NCBI GenBank assembly: GCA_947566645.1
Contig: CANOKL010000004.1
Coordinates: 1 to 64,000, forward strand
DNA length: 64,000 nucleotides
DNA from: an uncultured Lachnospiraceae bacterium
Lineage (GTDB): Bacteria > Bacillota > Clostridia > Lachnospirales > Lachnospiraceae
Direction: 5' to 3'
Made by a program: the position numbers and the translations under genes. Under the pieces are notes generated by a model. It had not been told where the DNA came from. It was given only the letters and a program-made list of their open reading frames with translations, and ran no database searches. Below are positions 34,647-43,788 of this stretch, piece after piece; the first letter of the stretch is position 1; every line of letters begins with the position of its first letter.

Positions 34647-37600
34647 ATGATGAAGCGTAGAAGAAGATTGGCGTGGCTGTTGGTTTTATTCATGGCAGTT
34701 CAGATTCCGGACATTTCTGTCCTGGCGCAGGAGCCAGTTAAGACGGCAGAGGACGGCAGCGGAGATATTGGCACGAAAGAGTCGCCGGAGGCGGAAATCT
34801 CTGCGGAAGATATGGAGATTGAGGCAAAGGATTCCTTTGCCTCACTGGTGGCAAATACACTGGAGAAATCAGACAGGGAGAACGGCTCAGAGGATGCTTT
34901 TCGAATCGTTGAGGCAGATGTAGAAGGACAGACTGCTTCTGTCAGGTATCAGGTAGAGGAAGAATGTGATCTGGTTGTTGCAGTCTACAGTGAGGACGGG
35001 ACACAGATGCTTGGCTCCGGCTCAGAAAAGGCCGTACCGGGCAAAGATACGGTACAGATACGACTTGTTGTCAGCGAGCTTCCTGAATATTTTCTTACGA
35101 AGGCATACCTTTTGGACGCAAATGAGCATCATGCGTTATGTGAGGCATACATAGACGACAGGCATACCAGGTCGTTTCAGGAATTTCAGGCAAAAACGGC
35201 AGACGATCCTTCGTTTGAAGGAAAAGAAGTTTTGAATCTGGATGATGATAAACAGTCTAACTTTGCGGTATTTGCGGGCGGTACAATCATAGAAAAGGAA
35301 GGTGGCAAAGTTTCCGTTGAGGATCGTAAAGACGGTACCTATGCCATTTTACATCCTACAGAGGCAGTCAGGGGAATGAAGCAGGGAGATACTTTCGTCT
35401 ATCAATATGCAGATGGCTCTCTCCTGATTATTGTGGCTGCGGAGGTGACAGTACAGGACGATTCTGTCGTTGTGACAGATAATCCGGAAGCTGATCTGGA
35501 GGATGTGTTTGAGTATGTGAAGATTGGAGGGAGAAGCAGTAAGGCCGAGCTGGATGACAGTACCTTAAGCGCCGGTATCACCCGGAATCCGGCGTCCGGC
35601 TTAAAAAGCGGGAAGGAACAGAGTTCGCCTGTGGAATATCAATTCGGCACAGAACTTAAGGCCACGTTTTCTGCAGAGGCATCGGTAGAGGTGAACCTCT
35701 ATGGAGGCAGAACGATTGCGGAGGCAAAGGTTACGGGAACGATAGAGGCCAGTGGGAAACTTTCTGCCAGTATGTCGGCGGATAAGGATTTTAAGAGTTT
35801 CAGCCGTTATTCGATCTCCCCGGCACCGGGTGTGTTCGTTACCTTTGTGCCTGGCGTTCGTTTTGAGGCGAGCGGCGAGATTACTCTGGATACGACGGTG
35901 ACATCCACGATGGGGTTCGGCTACGATACCGACAGGGCGGGAGGATTTTATGATCTGACGACAGGGCCGACGATGGATGGAGAGCTGAATACAGAGATTG
36001 AGGTCTATATAGGACTTAAGCTGACACCGCAGATTACGGTTCTGAATGAAAAAGTGACAAAGATGTCTGTGACAGCAGAGGTCGGCGGCACAATTCATGT
36101 AAAATCTGAGAAACAATTTACAGACGATGTGTACAGGCATGAGTGTAAGCTGTGCTATGCAGGGGATATCAATGCAAGCGGCAGCATCGGAGGGACAATT
36201 GCGTTTTTAAATAAAGAATCATTGTCAAAATCCTGGAACATCGGGCCTGTCAAGGTGTGCGATTTTTACTGGTCCGTGGATAAGCAGGAGCATGGGAAGG
36301 GCAAATGCCCCTATATCAGCTATAAAGCAGTATTAAAAGCAGTTGATGAAAATGGAGAGGCAGTAGAGAATGCGAGACTGACCGTCAAGAGGCAGGATCA
36401 GCAGGAGAAGGATACAGAGTACAGGACTGCGGGGGACGGAAGTGTCACACTGTATCTTGTCCCGGGCAAATACATGGTGATCTTCAGGAAGGACAGTCTT
36501 CTGGCGACCCAGTCTATGACAGTGGCGGATGATAAGCAGGAGCATACGGTTGTCATGGAGGATAAGGGATGCGGGGAGGACTTGTACTGGTCCCTGGACG
36601 ATGGCGGCACACTCTCCATTATCGGAGCAGGGCCGATGTTTGACTGGACGTCAAGAGACAAAACGCCCTGGGCGAAGGAGCGGAGAAAGATCAAGGCTCT
36701 TTATATCAGCGAGGGTGTTACCTATCTGGGAGATTACGCGTTTTCGGATTGTGCCGGGGGAAAAGACGAACTGAAGCTTCCGGAAACGCTTACTGCTATA
36801 GGAGATTATACCTTTTCCAGCGATGGAATCGGCTTTGATAAAGGATTCCGGTTTACTGGGGAGTTTGTGATTCCAGAAAATGTGACAAGCATCGGCGCAT
36901 ATGCCTTCCGAAGCAGCGGATATCTGAATTATTATGATGCTACAGAAAATGTGACAAAGGTCACCTTTGGAAATAAGCTTACCAGCCTTGGAGAAGGTGC
37001 TTTTGAAGGATTTGGGTGCCAATGTGAGCTTGTGCTTCCGGATAGTCTGGAGCAGATCCCGAAAGGGGCATTCGGAGGCAGTGGATTTACAGGGCTGACG
37101 TTAGGGAACAATGTTAAAATCATTGGTGAAAAAGCGTTTGCAAGATGCGATGATATGAAAGGTGATTTAGTCATCCCAGATCAGGTAGTAACAATAGAAA
37201 ACAGGGCATTCACGGAATGCGGAGATTTTGAGGGATGCCTGGTCATTGGAAAGGGTGTAGAGACAATAGGAAACTATGCGTTTGGAACTCATGACGCGCC
37301 GGAAGCATGGAAGGGAAAGTATACAGGAGAGTTAGTGATTCCAGACAGTGTAAAGACGATTGGCGCCGGGGCGTTCGAAGAGTGCGGCAAACTGACAGGA
37401 GTTACCTTTGGAAAGAGCCTTGAAACAATCGGAGCAGGCGCATTTAAAAATTGCACGTCAATGTCGAATCATCTGGTCATTCCGGATCGTGTACAGACGA
37501 TAGGGGACAATGCGTTTTGGAAGGATAATTTCAGTGCGCTGACATTAGGAAAAGGACTTAAGCGTATAGAAGGATGGGCTTTTGGAAACTGCAAGAATAT

Positions 37601-39725
37601 AAAGGGAGAGCTGGCCTTTCCCGACGGCCTGGAAGTTCTCGGAGGCTTTGACGGCTGCAGCGGCCTTACAGGCAGCATTCTCATTCCGGACAGTGTGACA
37701 GAGATTTTAGATTATGCATTTGACGGGTGCAGCGGGCTTGACGGTACGCTTTCTCTGCCGGCAGGACTTGTGACGATTGGCCAATATGCGTTTAATCAAT
37801 GCGGCGCATTAACCGGCGCGTTGGAAATCCCGTCTGGCGTGTCAGATATCGGCGAATATGCGTTTTGCGGCTGCAGCGGCCTTGCGGCAGAGAATCTTGT
37901 ACTTCCGGAAGGAATAAAAGAGCTTGATTATATGGCTTTCTACGGCTGTACGGGATTAACCGGGGAACTGGTGGTTCCGTCAGAAGTGACGCTGATTGGG
38001 AACATGGTGTTTATGGGGTGTACCGGCCTTACATCTCTTACTTTGAATACAGGACTTAAAAAGATTTCTCCACGTGCATTTGAAAACTGCACCGGACTTA
38101 CGCAGATTATGTTTCCAGGAAAAGCCCCGGAACTTAGTAACGACGTGTTTAAAGGAGTAGCCTGCACTGCATATTATCCGGCCGGAGACAGTACATGGAA
38201 GGAGACCGTGATGCAGAAGGCTGGGCCTGATCTGGCTTGGACGCCCTATGACGCGGCTTCCGGCAGGATTATGAGTGTTGTGGATGAGGCAGAAGATGAC
38301 AACGAAGACATAACAAAAGAAGAGGTTGTAACAGATACACAGGAAGCGGAAATGTTTCAGGGACAGTCGTTGGAAGCCAAAAGAAGGTCTGCCAAGGAAA
38401 ATGCGGAAGAAAGATTAGACATAAAGGCTCAAGAGCAGTCAATGGGAGCCGCTGTCGGAGGAGCTTTTTCTGTAAACAATGGGAAGCTGACAGCAGAATT
38501 TAGCGATTTAACCCCCGGAAATACTTATATAGTTCTTGCAGTAAAGAGAGGGGATGCCGTCAGCCTGACAGATCCTGAGAATCTTCTCTACATATCTCAA
38601 GAGAAAGCAGATGCATCCGGCAAGATTTCGATTGCCTGTACGCCGGTGGCAGTGACCGGGGCTATGAGTGTGAAAGTATACGGAAAAGTGGACTGGAATC
38701 TGGAAAACAGCACAGTCCGGTTATCAAAGACCTCATATACTTATAATGGAGAGGCCTGCAGACCTGAAGCCACTGTAAAATACGAGGGAAGGACGCTGAC
38801 CCTGAACAAAGATTATACGGTTTCTTATGAAAATAACATTAACGCCGGAACAGCACGTGCCGTTATAAAGGGAGTGAATGCTTATACAGGAAGCAAGGCA
38901 GGAGAATTTACGATTAAAAAGGCATCGCAGACGATTATCTGTCCCTGGTCTTACAAGAGTATTAAGACAGGGGAATCTGTGTCACTGAATGCCAAAGCGC
39001 CCGGGACCCTTAGCTATAGCTCTTCAGACAGCAGTATCGCGCCGGTAAGCCCTGAGGGAGTCGTTACGGGAAAGAAAGCCGGGAGTGCGCGGATCACGAT
39101 TCGTGCAGGGGAGACGGTCAATTACAAAGAAAAAACGAAGACAGTGACAGTGAAAGTATCCTCAGAGACCGTAAAAAACGGTGGAGGAGACAGCAGGCCG
39201 ATAAAGGTAAGCAGCATCACTCTGTCGGCAGAGTCTAAAAACATAGCCGCTGGCAGGAAGGTCAGGGTGACAGCCGCAATCACACCGGAAAAAGCCGCCA
39301 ATAAGGCGCTGACATGGTCTTCTAGCAATAAAAAGTACGCATCTGTGAATTCCAAAGGGGTCGCAACGATGAAAAAAGCCGGCAAAGGAAAAACAGTGAC
39401 AATTACGGCAAAAGCAAAGGACGGAAGCGGAAAAAAGGCCTCAATAAAATTCAGAATTATGAAGGGCGCGGTAAAGAAGATTAAACTGACTGCGGCTAAG
39501 ACGGTAAAGGCGGGCAGAAAAATAAAAGTCAGGACAAAGATTACCGCATCCAAAGGAGCAAATAAGACGCTTATGTATACAGTGAACGATAAAAGATATG
39601 CATCAGTGAACAGAAAAGGCGTCGTAACGACTAAGAAAGCGGGAAAAGGAAAGAAGATTACAGTCACAGCCAGGGCGGCCGATGGAAGCGGCAAAAAAGC
39701 GGCAGTAAAGATAAGGCTGAAATAG
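34647..39725 (+). CDS. Large secreted BspA-type LRR / Big_2 surface protein
   Basis: 1692-residue exported protein. The signal peptide (MMKRRRRLAWLLVLF to about Ala27) is followed by a unique N-terminal region (about 28-635) with a beta-rich part and a carboxypeptidase-regulatory-like stretch near 560-630. An opening module LYWSLDDGGTLSIIGAGPM (about 645) leads into some twenty BspA-type leucine-rich repeats (about 660-1180; units like LVIPDRVQTIGDNAF). A spacer, an MBG-like domain (about 1355-1428), one Big_2 domain and two lysine-rich Big_2-like repeats (about 1518-1692) end the protein. No LPXTG or transmembrane anchor. The start at 34647 is chosen with GGGG upstream. Probably a host- or glycan-binding surface protein; not tested. 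Confidence 0.85.
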   Translation: MMKRRRRLAWLLVLFMAVQIPDISVLAQEPVKTAEDGSGDIGTKESPEAEISAEDMEIEAKDSFASLVANTLEKSDRENGSEDAFRIVEADVEGQTASVRYQVEEECDLVVAVYSEDGTQMLGSGSEKAVPGKDTVQIRLVVSELPEYFLTKAYLLDANEHHALCEAYIDDRHTRSFQEFQAKTADDPSFEGKEVLNLDDDKQSNFAVFAGGTIIEKEGGKVSVEDRKDGTYAILHPTEAVRGMKQGDTFVYQYADGSLLIIVAAEVTVQDDSVVVTDNPEADLEDVFEYVKIGGRSSKAELDDSTLSAGITRNPASGLKSGKEQSSPVEYQFGTELKATFSAEASVEVNLYGGRTIAEAKVTGTIEASGKLSASMSADKDFKSFSRYSISPAPGVFVTFVPGVRFEASGEITLDTTVTSTMGFGYDTDRAGGFYDLTTGPTMDGELNTEIEVYIGLKLTPQITVLNEKVTKMSVTAEVGGTIHVKSEKQFTDDVYRHECKLCYAGDINASGSIGGTIAFLNKESLSKSWNIGPVKVCDFYWSVDKQEHGKGKCPYISYKAVLKAVDENGEAVENARLTVKRQDQQEKDTEYRTAGDGSVTLYLVPGKYMVIFRKDSLLATQSMTVADDKQEHTVVMEDKGCGEDLYWSLDDGGTLSIIGAGPMFDWTSRDKTPWAKERRKIKALYISEGVTYLGDYAFSDCAGGKDELKLPETLTAIGDYTFSSDGIGFDKGFRFTGEFVIPENVTSIGAYAFRSSGYLNYYDATENVTKVTFGNKLTSLGEGAFEGFGCQCELVLPDSLEQIPKGAFGGSGFTGLTLGNNVKIIGEKAFARCDDMKGDLVIPDQVVTIENRAFTECGDFEGCLVIGKGVETIGNYAFGTHDAPEAWKGKYTGELVIPDSVKTIGAGAFEECGKLTGVTFGKSLETIGAGAFKNCTSMSNHLVIPDRVQTIGDNAFWKDNFSALTLGKGLKRIEGWAFGNCKNIKGELAFPDGLEVLGGFDGCSGLTGSILIPDSVTEILDYAFDGCSGLDGTLSLPAGLVTIGQYAFNQCGALTGALEIPSGVSDIGEYAFCGCSGLAAENLVLPEGIKELDYMAFYGCTGLTGELVVPSEVTLIGNMVFMGCTGLTSLTLNTGLKKISPRAFENCTGLTQIMFPGKAPELSNDVFKGVACTAYYPAGDSTWKETVMQKAGPDLAWTPYDAASGRIMSVVDEAEDDNEDITKEEVVTDTQEAEMFQGQSLEAKRRSAKENAEERLDIKAQEQSMGAAVGGAFSVNNGKLTAEFSDLTPGNTYIVLAVKRGDAVSLTDPENLLYISQEKADASGKISIACTPVAVTGAMSVKVYGKVDWNLENSTVRLSKTSYTYNGEACRPEATVKYEGRTLTLNKDYTVSYENNINAGTARAVIKGVNAYTGSKAGEFTIKKASQTIICPWSYKSIKTGESVSLNAKAPGTLSYSSSDSSIAPVSPEGVVTGKKAGSARITIRAGETVNYKEKTKTVTVKVSSETVKNGGGDSRPIKVSSITLSAESKNIAAGRKVRVTAAITPEKAANKALTWSSSNKKYASVNSKGVATMKKAGKGKTVTITAKAKDGSGKKASIKFRIMKGAVKKIKLTAAKTVKAGRKIKVRTKITASKGANKTLMYTVNDKRYASVNRKGVVTTKKAGKGKKITVTARAADGSGKKAAVKIRLK

Positions 39726-39732
39726 AAAGCAG

Positions 39733-39785
39733 AAAAAGGGGATAGCTGGATCAGGCATTCAGGCTGATTCAGCTATCCCCTTTTT
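39733..39785 (+). terminator. Terminator of the large LRR gene
   Basis: Long perfect stem AAAAAGGGGATAGCTG / CAGCTATCCCCTTTTT around a GATCAGGC-type loop. Strong on the plus strand. Confidence 0.9.
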
Positions 39786-39875
39786 CTTACGTCCAGCGCA
39801 GCATCTGACCTGTAAATAGTAACCCGCAGGCCTGCTGATTAGGGTTGATTAGTTACAAATTATGCTTCAGAGTAC

Positions 39876-39904
39876 TTTACAAATTATCTTTGTTATGGTA
39901 TTCT
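39876..39904 (+). promoter_or_regulatory. Promoter of the sodium/solute symporter gene
   Basis: TTTACA (39876-39881), a 17-bp spacer and TATTCT (39899-39904). The 15-bp direct repeats lie just downstream of the predicted start at about 39911. Confidence 0.55.
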
Positions 39905-39925
39905 ATTTTAGGATTGCTTTATTGC

Positions 39926-39963
39926 TTTAAAGTGTAACGGTTTAAAGTTTAACGGTATAAAGC
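39926..39963 (+). repeat. 15-bp tandem repeat in the symporter leader
   Basis: TTTAAAGTGTAACGG (39926-39940) is followed at once by TTTAAAGTTTAACGG (39941-39955) and a partial third unit TATAAAGC. Phased repeats downstream of a promoter suggest a repressor site, for example for the AraC-type domain encoded next door; that link is a guess. Confidence 0.5.
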
Positions 39964-39993
39964 ATGAAAACATAAGAAAGATGAGGGATAATT

Positions 39994-41523
39994 ATGGTTA
40001 TCAAATTATTATTACTGGTAGTATTCTTTGCGGTGATGGTATCCGTAGGACTCTATTCCAGAAAACATGCGACAAGTGTGGACGGATATGTACTGGGAGG
40101 CCGTTCAGTGGGACCGTGGCTCACGGCATTTGCATATGGCACGTCTTATTTTTCGGCAGTAGTGTTTGTGGGGTATGCAGGACAGTTCGGATGGAAATAC
40201 GGGCTTGCCAGCACATGGATCGGTATTGGAAACGCCATTATCGGAAGCCTGATGGCATGGGTAATACTCGGAAGACGCACGAAGGTCATGACGCAGCATC
40301 TGAATTCCAAGACCATGCCAGATTTCTTCGGGGCAAGATACGAGAGCAAAGCGCTTAAGATTGCGGCGTCTGCCATTGTATTTATCTTCCTTGTGCCTTA
40401 TACGGCATCTGTTTACAACGGCTTGTCCAGGCTGTTTGGAATGGCATTCAACATTCCTTATACATACTGCGTCATCGGAATGGCAGTATTTACCGCGATT
40501 TATGTTATCTTAGGCGGCTATATGGCAACAGCTATCAATGACTTTATACAGGGAATCATTATGCTGGCAGGTATTTGTGCGGTAATCGGCGCGGTACTTG
40601 GCGGACAGGGAGGATTTATTACGGCGATACGGAAGATGGCGGAGCTTCCAAGCGATGTGCCGGTTACCATGGGGCAGCCGGGGGCATTTACCTCCTTCTT
40701 CGGGCCGGATCCTCTGAACCTTCTGGGAGTTGTGATACTGACATCACTTGGCACATGGGGGCTTCCCCAGATGGTAGGAAAGTTCTACGCAATCAAGGAT
40801 GAGAAAGCCATTAATACTGGAACCGTCATTTCAACCCTGTTCGCAGTAGTGATCTCAGGAGGATGCTACTTCCTTGGCGGCTTCGGAAGATTGTTCGATA
40901 ATCCTTCGCTTTACGATGAAGCAGGTAATATGGCATTCGACGGAATCGTGCCATATATGCTTTCCACCCTGCCGGATATTCTGATCGGAATCGTAGTGGT
41001 ACTTGTATTATCTGCATCCATGTCAACACTTGCCTCACTGGTACTGACCTCAAGTTCCACACTGACTCTTGACTTCCTGAAGGATAATATCATCAAGGAT
41101 ATGAGTGAGAAAAAACAGGTTCGTGTCATGCAGATACTGGTTGTATTTTTCATTGTGCTGTCACTTGTGATTGCACTGGATCCGCCTACCTTCATTGCCC
41201 AGCTTATGGGAATCTCATGGGGTGCGCTTGCAGGGGCATTCCTTGCACCGTTCATGTACGGACTGTACTGGAAAGGCGTGACAAAGGCATCTGTATGGGC
41301 AAGCTTTGCAGCAGGAATCGGAATCACAGTATCAAACATGTTTCTCCATTATATTGCTTCGCCGATTAACGCAGGGGCAGTCGCCATGGTCGCAGGACTT
41401 GTTATCGTACCGGTGGTAAGCTTTATTACACCGAAGATGCAGAAGGAGAAGATGGATAAGCTCTTTGACTGCTATGAAGAAAAAGTAACAATAACCAAGA
41501 AACGTTCACTGGAGGCAAATTAG
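39994..41523 (+). CDS. Sodium:solute symporter (SSS family)
   Basis: 509-residue, about 13-segment membrane transporter of the PutP/SSS superfamily, coupling solute entry to Na+. Landmarks are YVLGGRSVGPWLTAFAYGTS (about 32), the Na+-site-like SYFSAVVFVG and the C-terminal SASMSTLASLVLTSSSTLTLD (about 338). The substrate cannot be told; relatives carry proline, pantothenate, sugars or monocarboxylates. The Na+ gradient could come from the Na+-pumping decarboxylase encoded about 12 kb downstream. The start follows GAGGGAT. Confidence 0.9.
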   Translation: MVIKLLLLVVFFAVMVSVGLYSRKHATSVDGYVLGGRSVGPWLTAFAYGTSYFSAVVFVGYAGQFGWKYGLASTWIGIGNAIIGSLMAWVILGRRTKVMTQHLNSKTMPDFFGARYESKALKIAASAIVFIFLVPYTASVYNGLSRLFGMAFNIPYTYCVIGMAVFTAIYVILGGYMATAINDFIQGIIMLAGICAVIGAVLGGQGGFITAIRKMAELPSDVPVTMGQPGAFTSFFGPDPLNLLGVVILTSLGTWGLPQMVGKFYAIKDEKAINTGTVISTLFAVVISGGCYFLGGFGRLFDNPSLYDEAGNMAFDGIVPYMLSTLPDILIGIVVVLVLSASMSTLASLVLTSSSTLTLDFLKDNIIKDMSEKKQVRVMQILVVFFIVLSLVIALDPPTFIAQLMGISWGALAGAFLAPFMYGLYWKGVTKASVWASFAAGIGITVSNMFLHYIASPINAGAVAMVAGLVIVPVVSFITPKMQKEKMDKLFDCYEEKVTITKKRSLEAN

Positions 41524-41532
41524 CCGATGGTC

Positions 41533-41574
41533 AATTGGGGACGGGGTAAAATTAAAAATACCCCGTCCCCAATT
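41533..41574. repeat. GGGGACGGGG palindrome, copy 1 (terminator-like)
   Basis: AATTGGGGACGGGGTA (41533-41548) faces TACCCCGTCCCCAATT (41559-41574): a 16-bp perfect inverted repeat with an AT-rich 10-nt loop. It lies 10 bp after the symporter stop and is nearly identical to the element at 43694-43737. Confidence 0.85.
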
Positions 41575-41645
41575 TAAAATAGATCAAGAAAAATGATTAA
41601 TTTTGTCTCTTCCATTTTTGTCAGACATATGTTACTATAAGGATG

Positions 41646-41660
41646 GTCTTAAAATAAGAC
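41646..41660. promoter_or_regulatory. Candidate operator palindrome before the leuA-araC fusion
   Basis: GTCTTAAAATAAGAC is a perfect 6-bp dyad with a 3-base centre. It lies about 40 bp before the fusion's start and just after a TACTATAAG -10-like element. It could be a self-regulatory site. Confidence 0.4.
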
Positions 41661-41702
41661 AACTAATTTGATTGATTTTAATTTGCAGGAGAGGTTGAGA
41701 CT

Positions 41703-43691
41703 ATGAAAAATTGTCAGAAGTATGAGAGAACTTATTTTATGCCGCCAGAGGTAACTTACGACTGGGCGAGGAAGGATTATATTGACCAGCCGCCCATCTG
41801 GTGCAGCGTGGATCTTCGGGACGGGAACCAGGCGCTGATTGAGCCTATGAGCCTTGAGGAGAAGCTGGAGTTCTTTCAGATGCTTGTGAAGATTGGATTT
41901 AAGGAGATCGAGGTGGGATTTCCGGCAGCATCTGAGACGGAATACCAGTTTATGCGTACTTTGATTGAGAAGGATATGATCCCGGATGATGTGACGGTCC
42001 AGGTGCTGACCCAGGCGAGAGAGCACATTATTAAGAAGACCTTTGAGGCGGTTAAGGGTGCGCCCCATGCGGTGGTGCATCTCTATAATTCTACTTCCGT
42101 GGCGCAGCGGGAGCAGGTATTTAAGAAGAGCAAGGAAGAGATTAAGAAAATTGCTGTTGATGGTGCGGAGCTTCTTCTTAAGCTGGCATCTGAGACGGAC
42201 GGAAACTTTACGTTCCAGTACAGCCCGGAGAGTTTTCCTGGGACAGAGGTTGATTATGCGGTTGAGGTCTGCAATGCGGTGCTTGATGTATGGAAACCCA
42301 CAGCGGATAACAAGGCGATCATCAATATCCCGACAACCGTGGAAAATGCCATGCCGCACGTATTTGCCAGCCAGTTAGAGTATGTACATAAGCATCTCAA
42401 CTACCGGGAAAATGTGATTCTTTGTCTGCATCCCCATAATGACAGGGGCTGCGGCGTTGCTACGGCAGAGCTTGGCATTCTGGCAGGAGCAGACCGTATT
42501 GAAGGGACTCTTTTTGGAAATGGTGAGCGGACCGGCAATGTGGATATTATTACGCTGGGGATGAATATGTACTCCCACGGCGTGGATCCGGGGCTTGATT
42601 TTTCCAATATGTCAGAGATCCGGGAGAATTATGAGCGTCTGACAAGAATGCATGTGTACGAGCGCCAGCCATACGGCGGAGACTTGGTGTTTACGGCATT
42701 TTCAGGATCCCATCAGGATGCGATTGCAAAGGGAATGAACTGGAGAGAGGAGAAAAGCTGTGACAAATGGACCGTGCCTTATCTCCCCATTGATCCCCAG
42801 GATGTGGGAAGAAAGTATGATTCCGATGTGATCCGTATTAACAGCCAGTCAGGAAAAGGCGGCGTGAACTATATTCTGAAGCAGAGCCACGGCATCAATC
42901 TGCCACAGCAGATGAGAGAGGAAGTGGGGTATCTTGTAAAGGACGTGTCGGATAAGGCGCATAAGGAGCTGAATCCGGAGTGGGTATACCAGATTTTCTC
43001 CGACAATTATATTAACACAAAGCCTGTATTCCATATTGACGAGTGCCATTTTAAACAGATAGACGGAATTACCGCAGAGGCTACGATCAATCACGGCGGA
43101 GAGAGCCGGGTGATCACGGCAATTGGAAACGGACGTCTGGATGCAGTAAGCAATGCGATCAAACAGTATTTTAATATCAGCTATGAGCTGCGGTATTATG
43201 AGGAGCATACACTTTCCAAAGGCTCATCTGCAAAAGCTGCATCCTATGTGGGAATCGTCTGCAAGGGCAGAACCTTCTGGGGTGTAGGAATTGATGCGGA
43301 TATTATTAAGTCCTCGATAGAGGCCTTGATCGTTGCGGTAAATAAGATTGAAGAGATTGGCAATGCGGACGGATGCAAGGATGAGCGGATGATTGAGATT
43401 ATGACTTATATCCAGTCTAATTACAAAGATATCACGCTGGATGATCTGGCAGAGCACTTCTTCCTTTCCAAACCTTATATTTCTAAGTATATTAAGGAAA
43501 AATCCGGGATGACCTTCGGGGATCTTGTAAAGAAGATCCGGCTGAAAAAGGCAAGGGCACTTCTTAAGAGCAGCAGCATGACTGTGGAGAATATAGCGCT
43601 CACTGTAGGATATCAGAACGTAGAGCATTTTAACCGGTTGTTTAAAAAGGCATACGACATGACGCCGATGCAGTTCCGGAATCAGAAATAG
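41703..43691 (+). CDS. 2-isopropylmalate synthase fused to an AraC-type DNA-binding domain
   Basis: 662 residues in one uninterrupted frame. Residues 1-440 are a LeuA catalytic domain: CSVDLRDGNQAL (about 35), GFKEIEVGFPAASE, LHPHNDRGCGVATAELG (about 240, metal-binding His pair) and GTLFGNGERTGNVD (about 266). About 440-550 is a LeuA dimerisation/allosteric domain (FKQIDGITAEATINHGGES, SYVGIVCKGRTFWGVGID). About 560-662 is an AraC-family double helix-turn-helix (LDDLAEHFFLSKPYISKYI, then ENIALTVGYQNVEHFNRLFK and TPMQFR). The normal alpha-isopropylmalate synthase ends where this domain begins. A leucine-responsive regulator-enzyme is the natural reading; whether it still makes isopropylmalate is untested. 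No other leu genes are adjacent. Confidence 0.92.
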   Translation: MKNCQKYERTYFMPPEVTYDWARKDYIDQPPIWCSVDLRDGNQALIEPMSLEEKLEFFQMLVKIGFKEIEVGFPAASETEYQFMRTLIEKDMIPDDVTVQVLTQAREHIIKKTFEAVKGAPHAVVHLYNSTSVAQREQVFKKSKEEIKKIAVDGAELLLKLASETDGNFTFQYSPESFPGTEVDYAVEVCNAVLDVWKPTADNKAIINIPTTVENAMPHVFASQLEYVHKHLNYRENVILCLHPHNDRGCGVATAELGILAGADRIEGTLFGNGERTGNVDIITLGMNMYSHGVDPGLDFSNMSEIRENYERLTRMHVYERQPYGGDLVFTAFSGSHQDAIAKGMNWREEKSCDKWTVPYLPIDPQDVGRKYDSDVIRINSQSGKGGVNYILKQSHGINLPQQMREEVGYLVKDVSDKAHKELNPEWVYQIFSDNYINTKPVFHIDECHFKQIDGITAEATINHGGESRVITAIGNGRLDAVSNAIKQYFNISYELRYYEEHTLSKGSSAKAASYVGIVCKGRTFWGVGIDADIIKSSIEALIVAVNKIEEIGNADGCKDERMIEIMTYIQSNYKDITLDDLAEHFFLSKPYISKYIKEKSGMTFGDLVKKIRLKKARALLKSSSMTVENIALTVGYQNVEHFNRLFKKAYDMTPMQFRNQK

Positions 43692-43693
43692 GC

Positions 43694-43737
43694 CAATTGG
43701 GGACGGGGTAATTTTAAAAATACCCCGTCCCCAATTG
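43694..43737. repeat. GGGGACGGGG palindrome, copy 2 (terminator-like)
   Basis: CAATTGGGGACGGGGTA (43694-43710) faces TACCCCGTCCCCAATTG (43721-43737), a 17-bp perfect inverted repeat. It starts two bases after the leuA-araC stop, and its last bases form part of the -35 of the next gene. Confidence 0.85.
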
Positions 43738-43763
43738 ATATTGGATACATTTTGTAGTAAAAT
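43735..43763 (+). promoter_or_regulatory. Promoter of the amidohydrolase gene
   Basis: TTGATA (43735-43740), a 17-bp spacer and TAAAAT (43758-43763). The -35 overlaps the right arm of the GGGGACGGGG palindrome. Confidence 0.72.
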
Positions 43764-43788
43764 GGTAAAAAAAGGAGGGCAATGAGGG

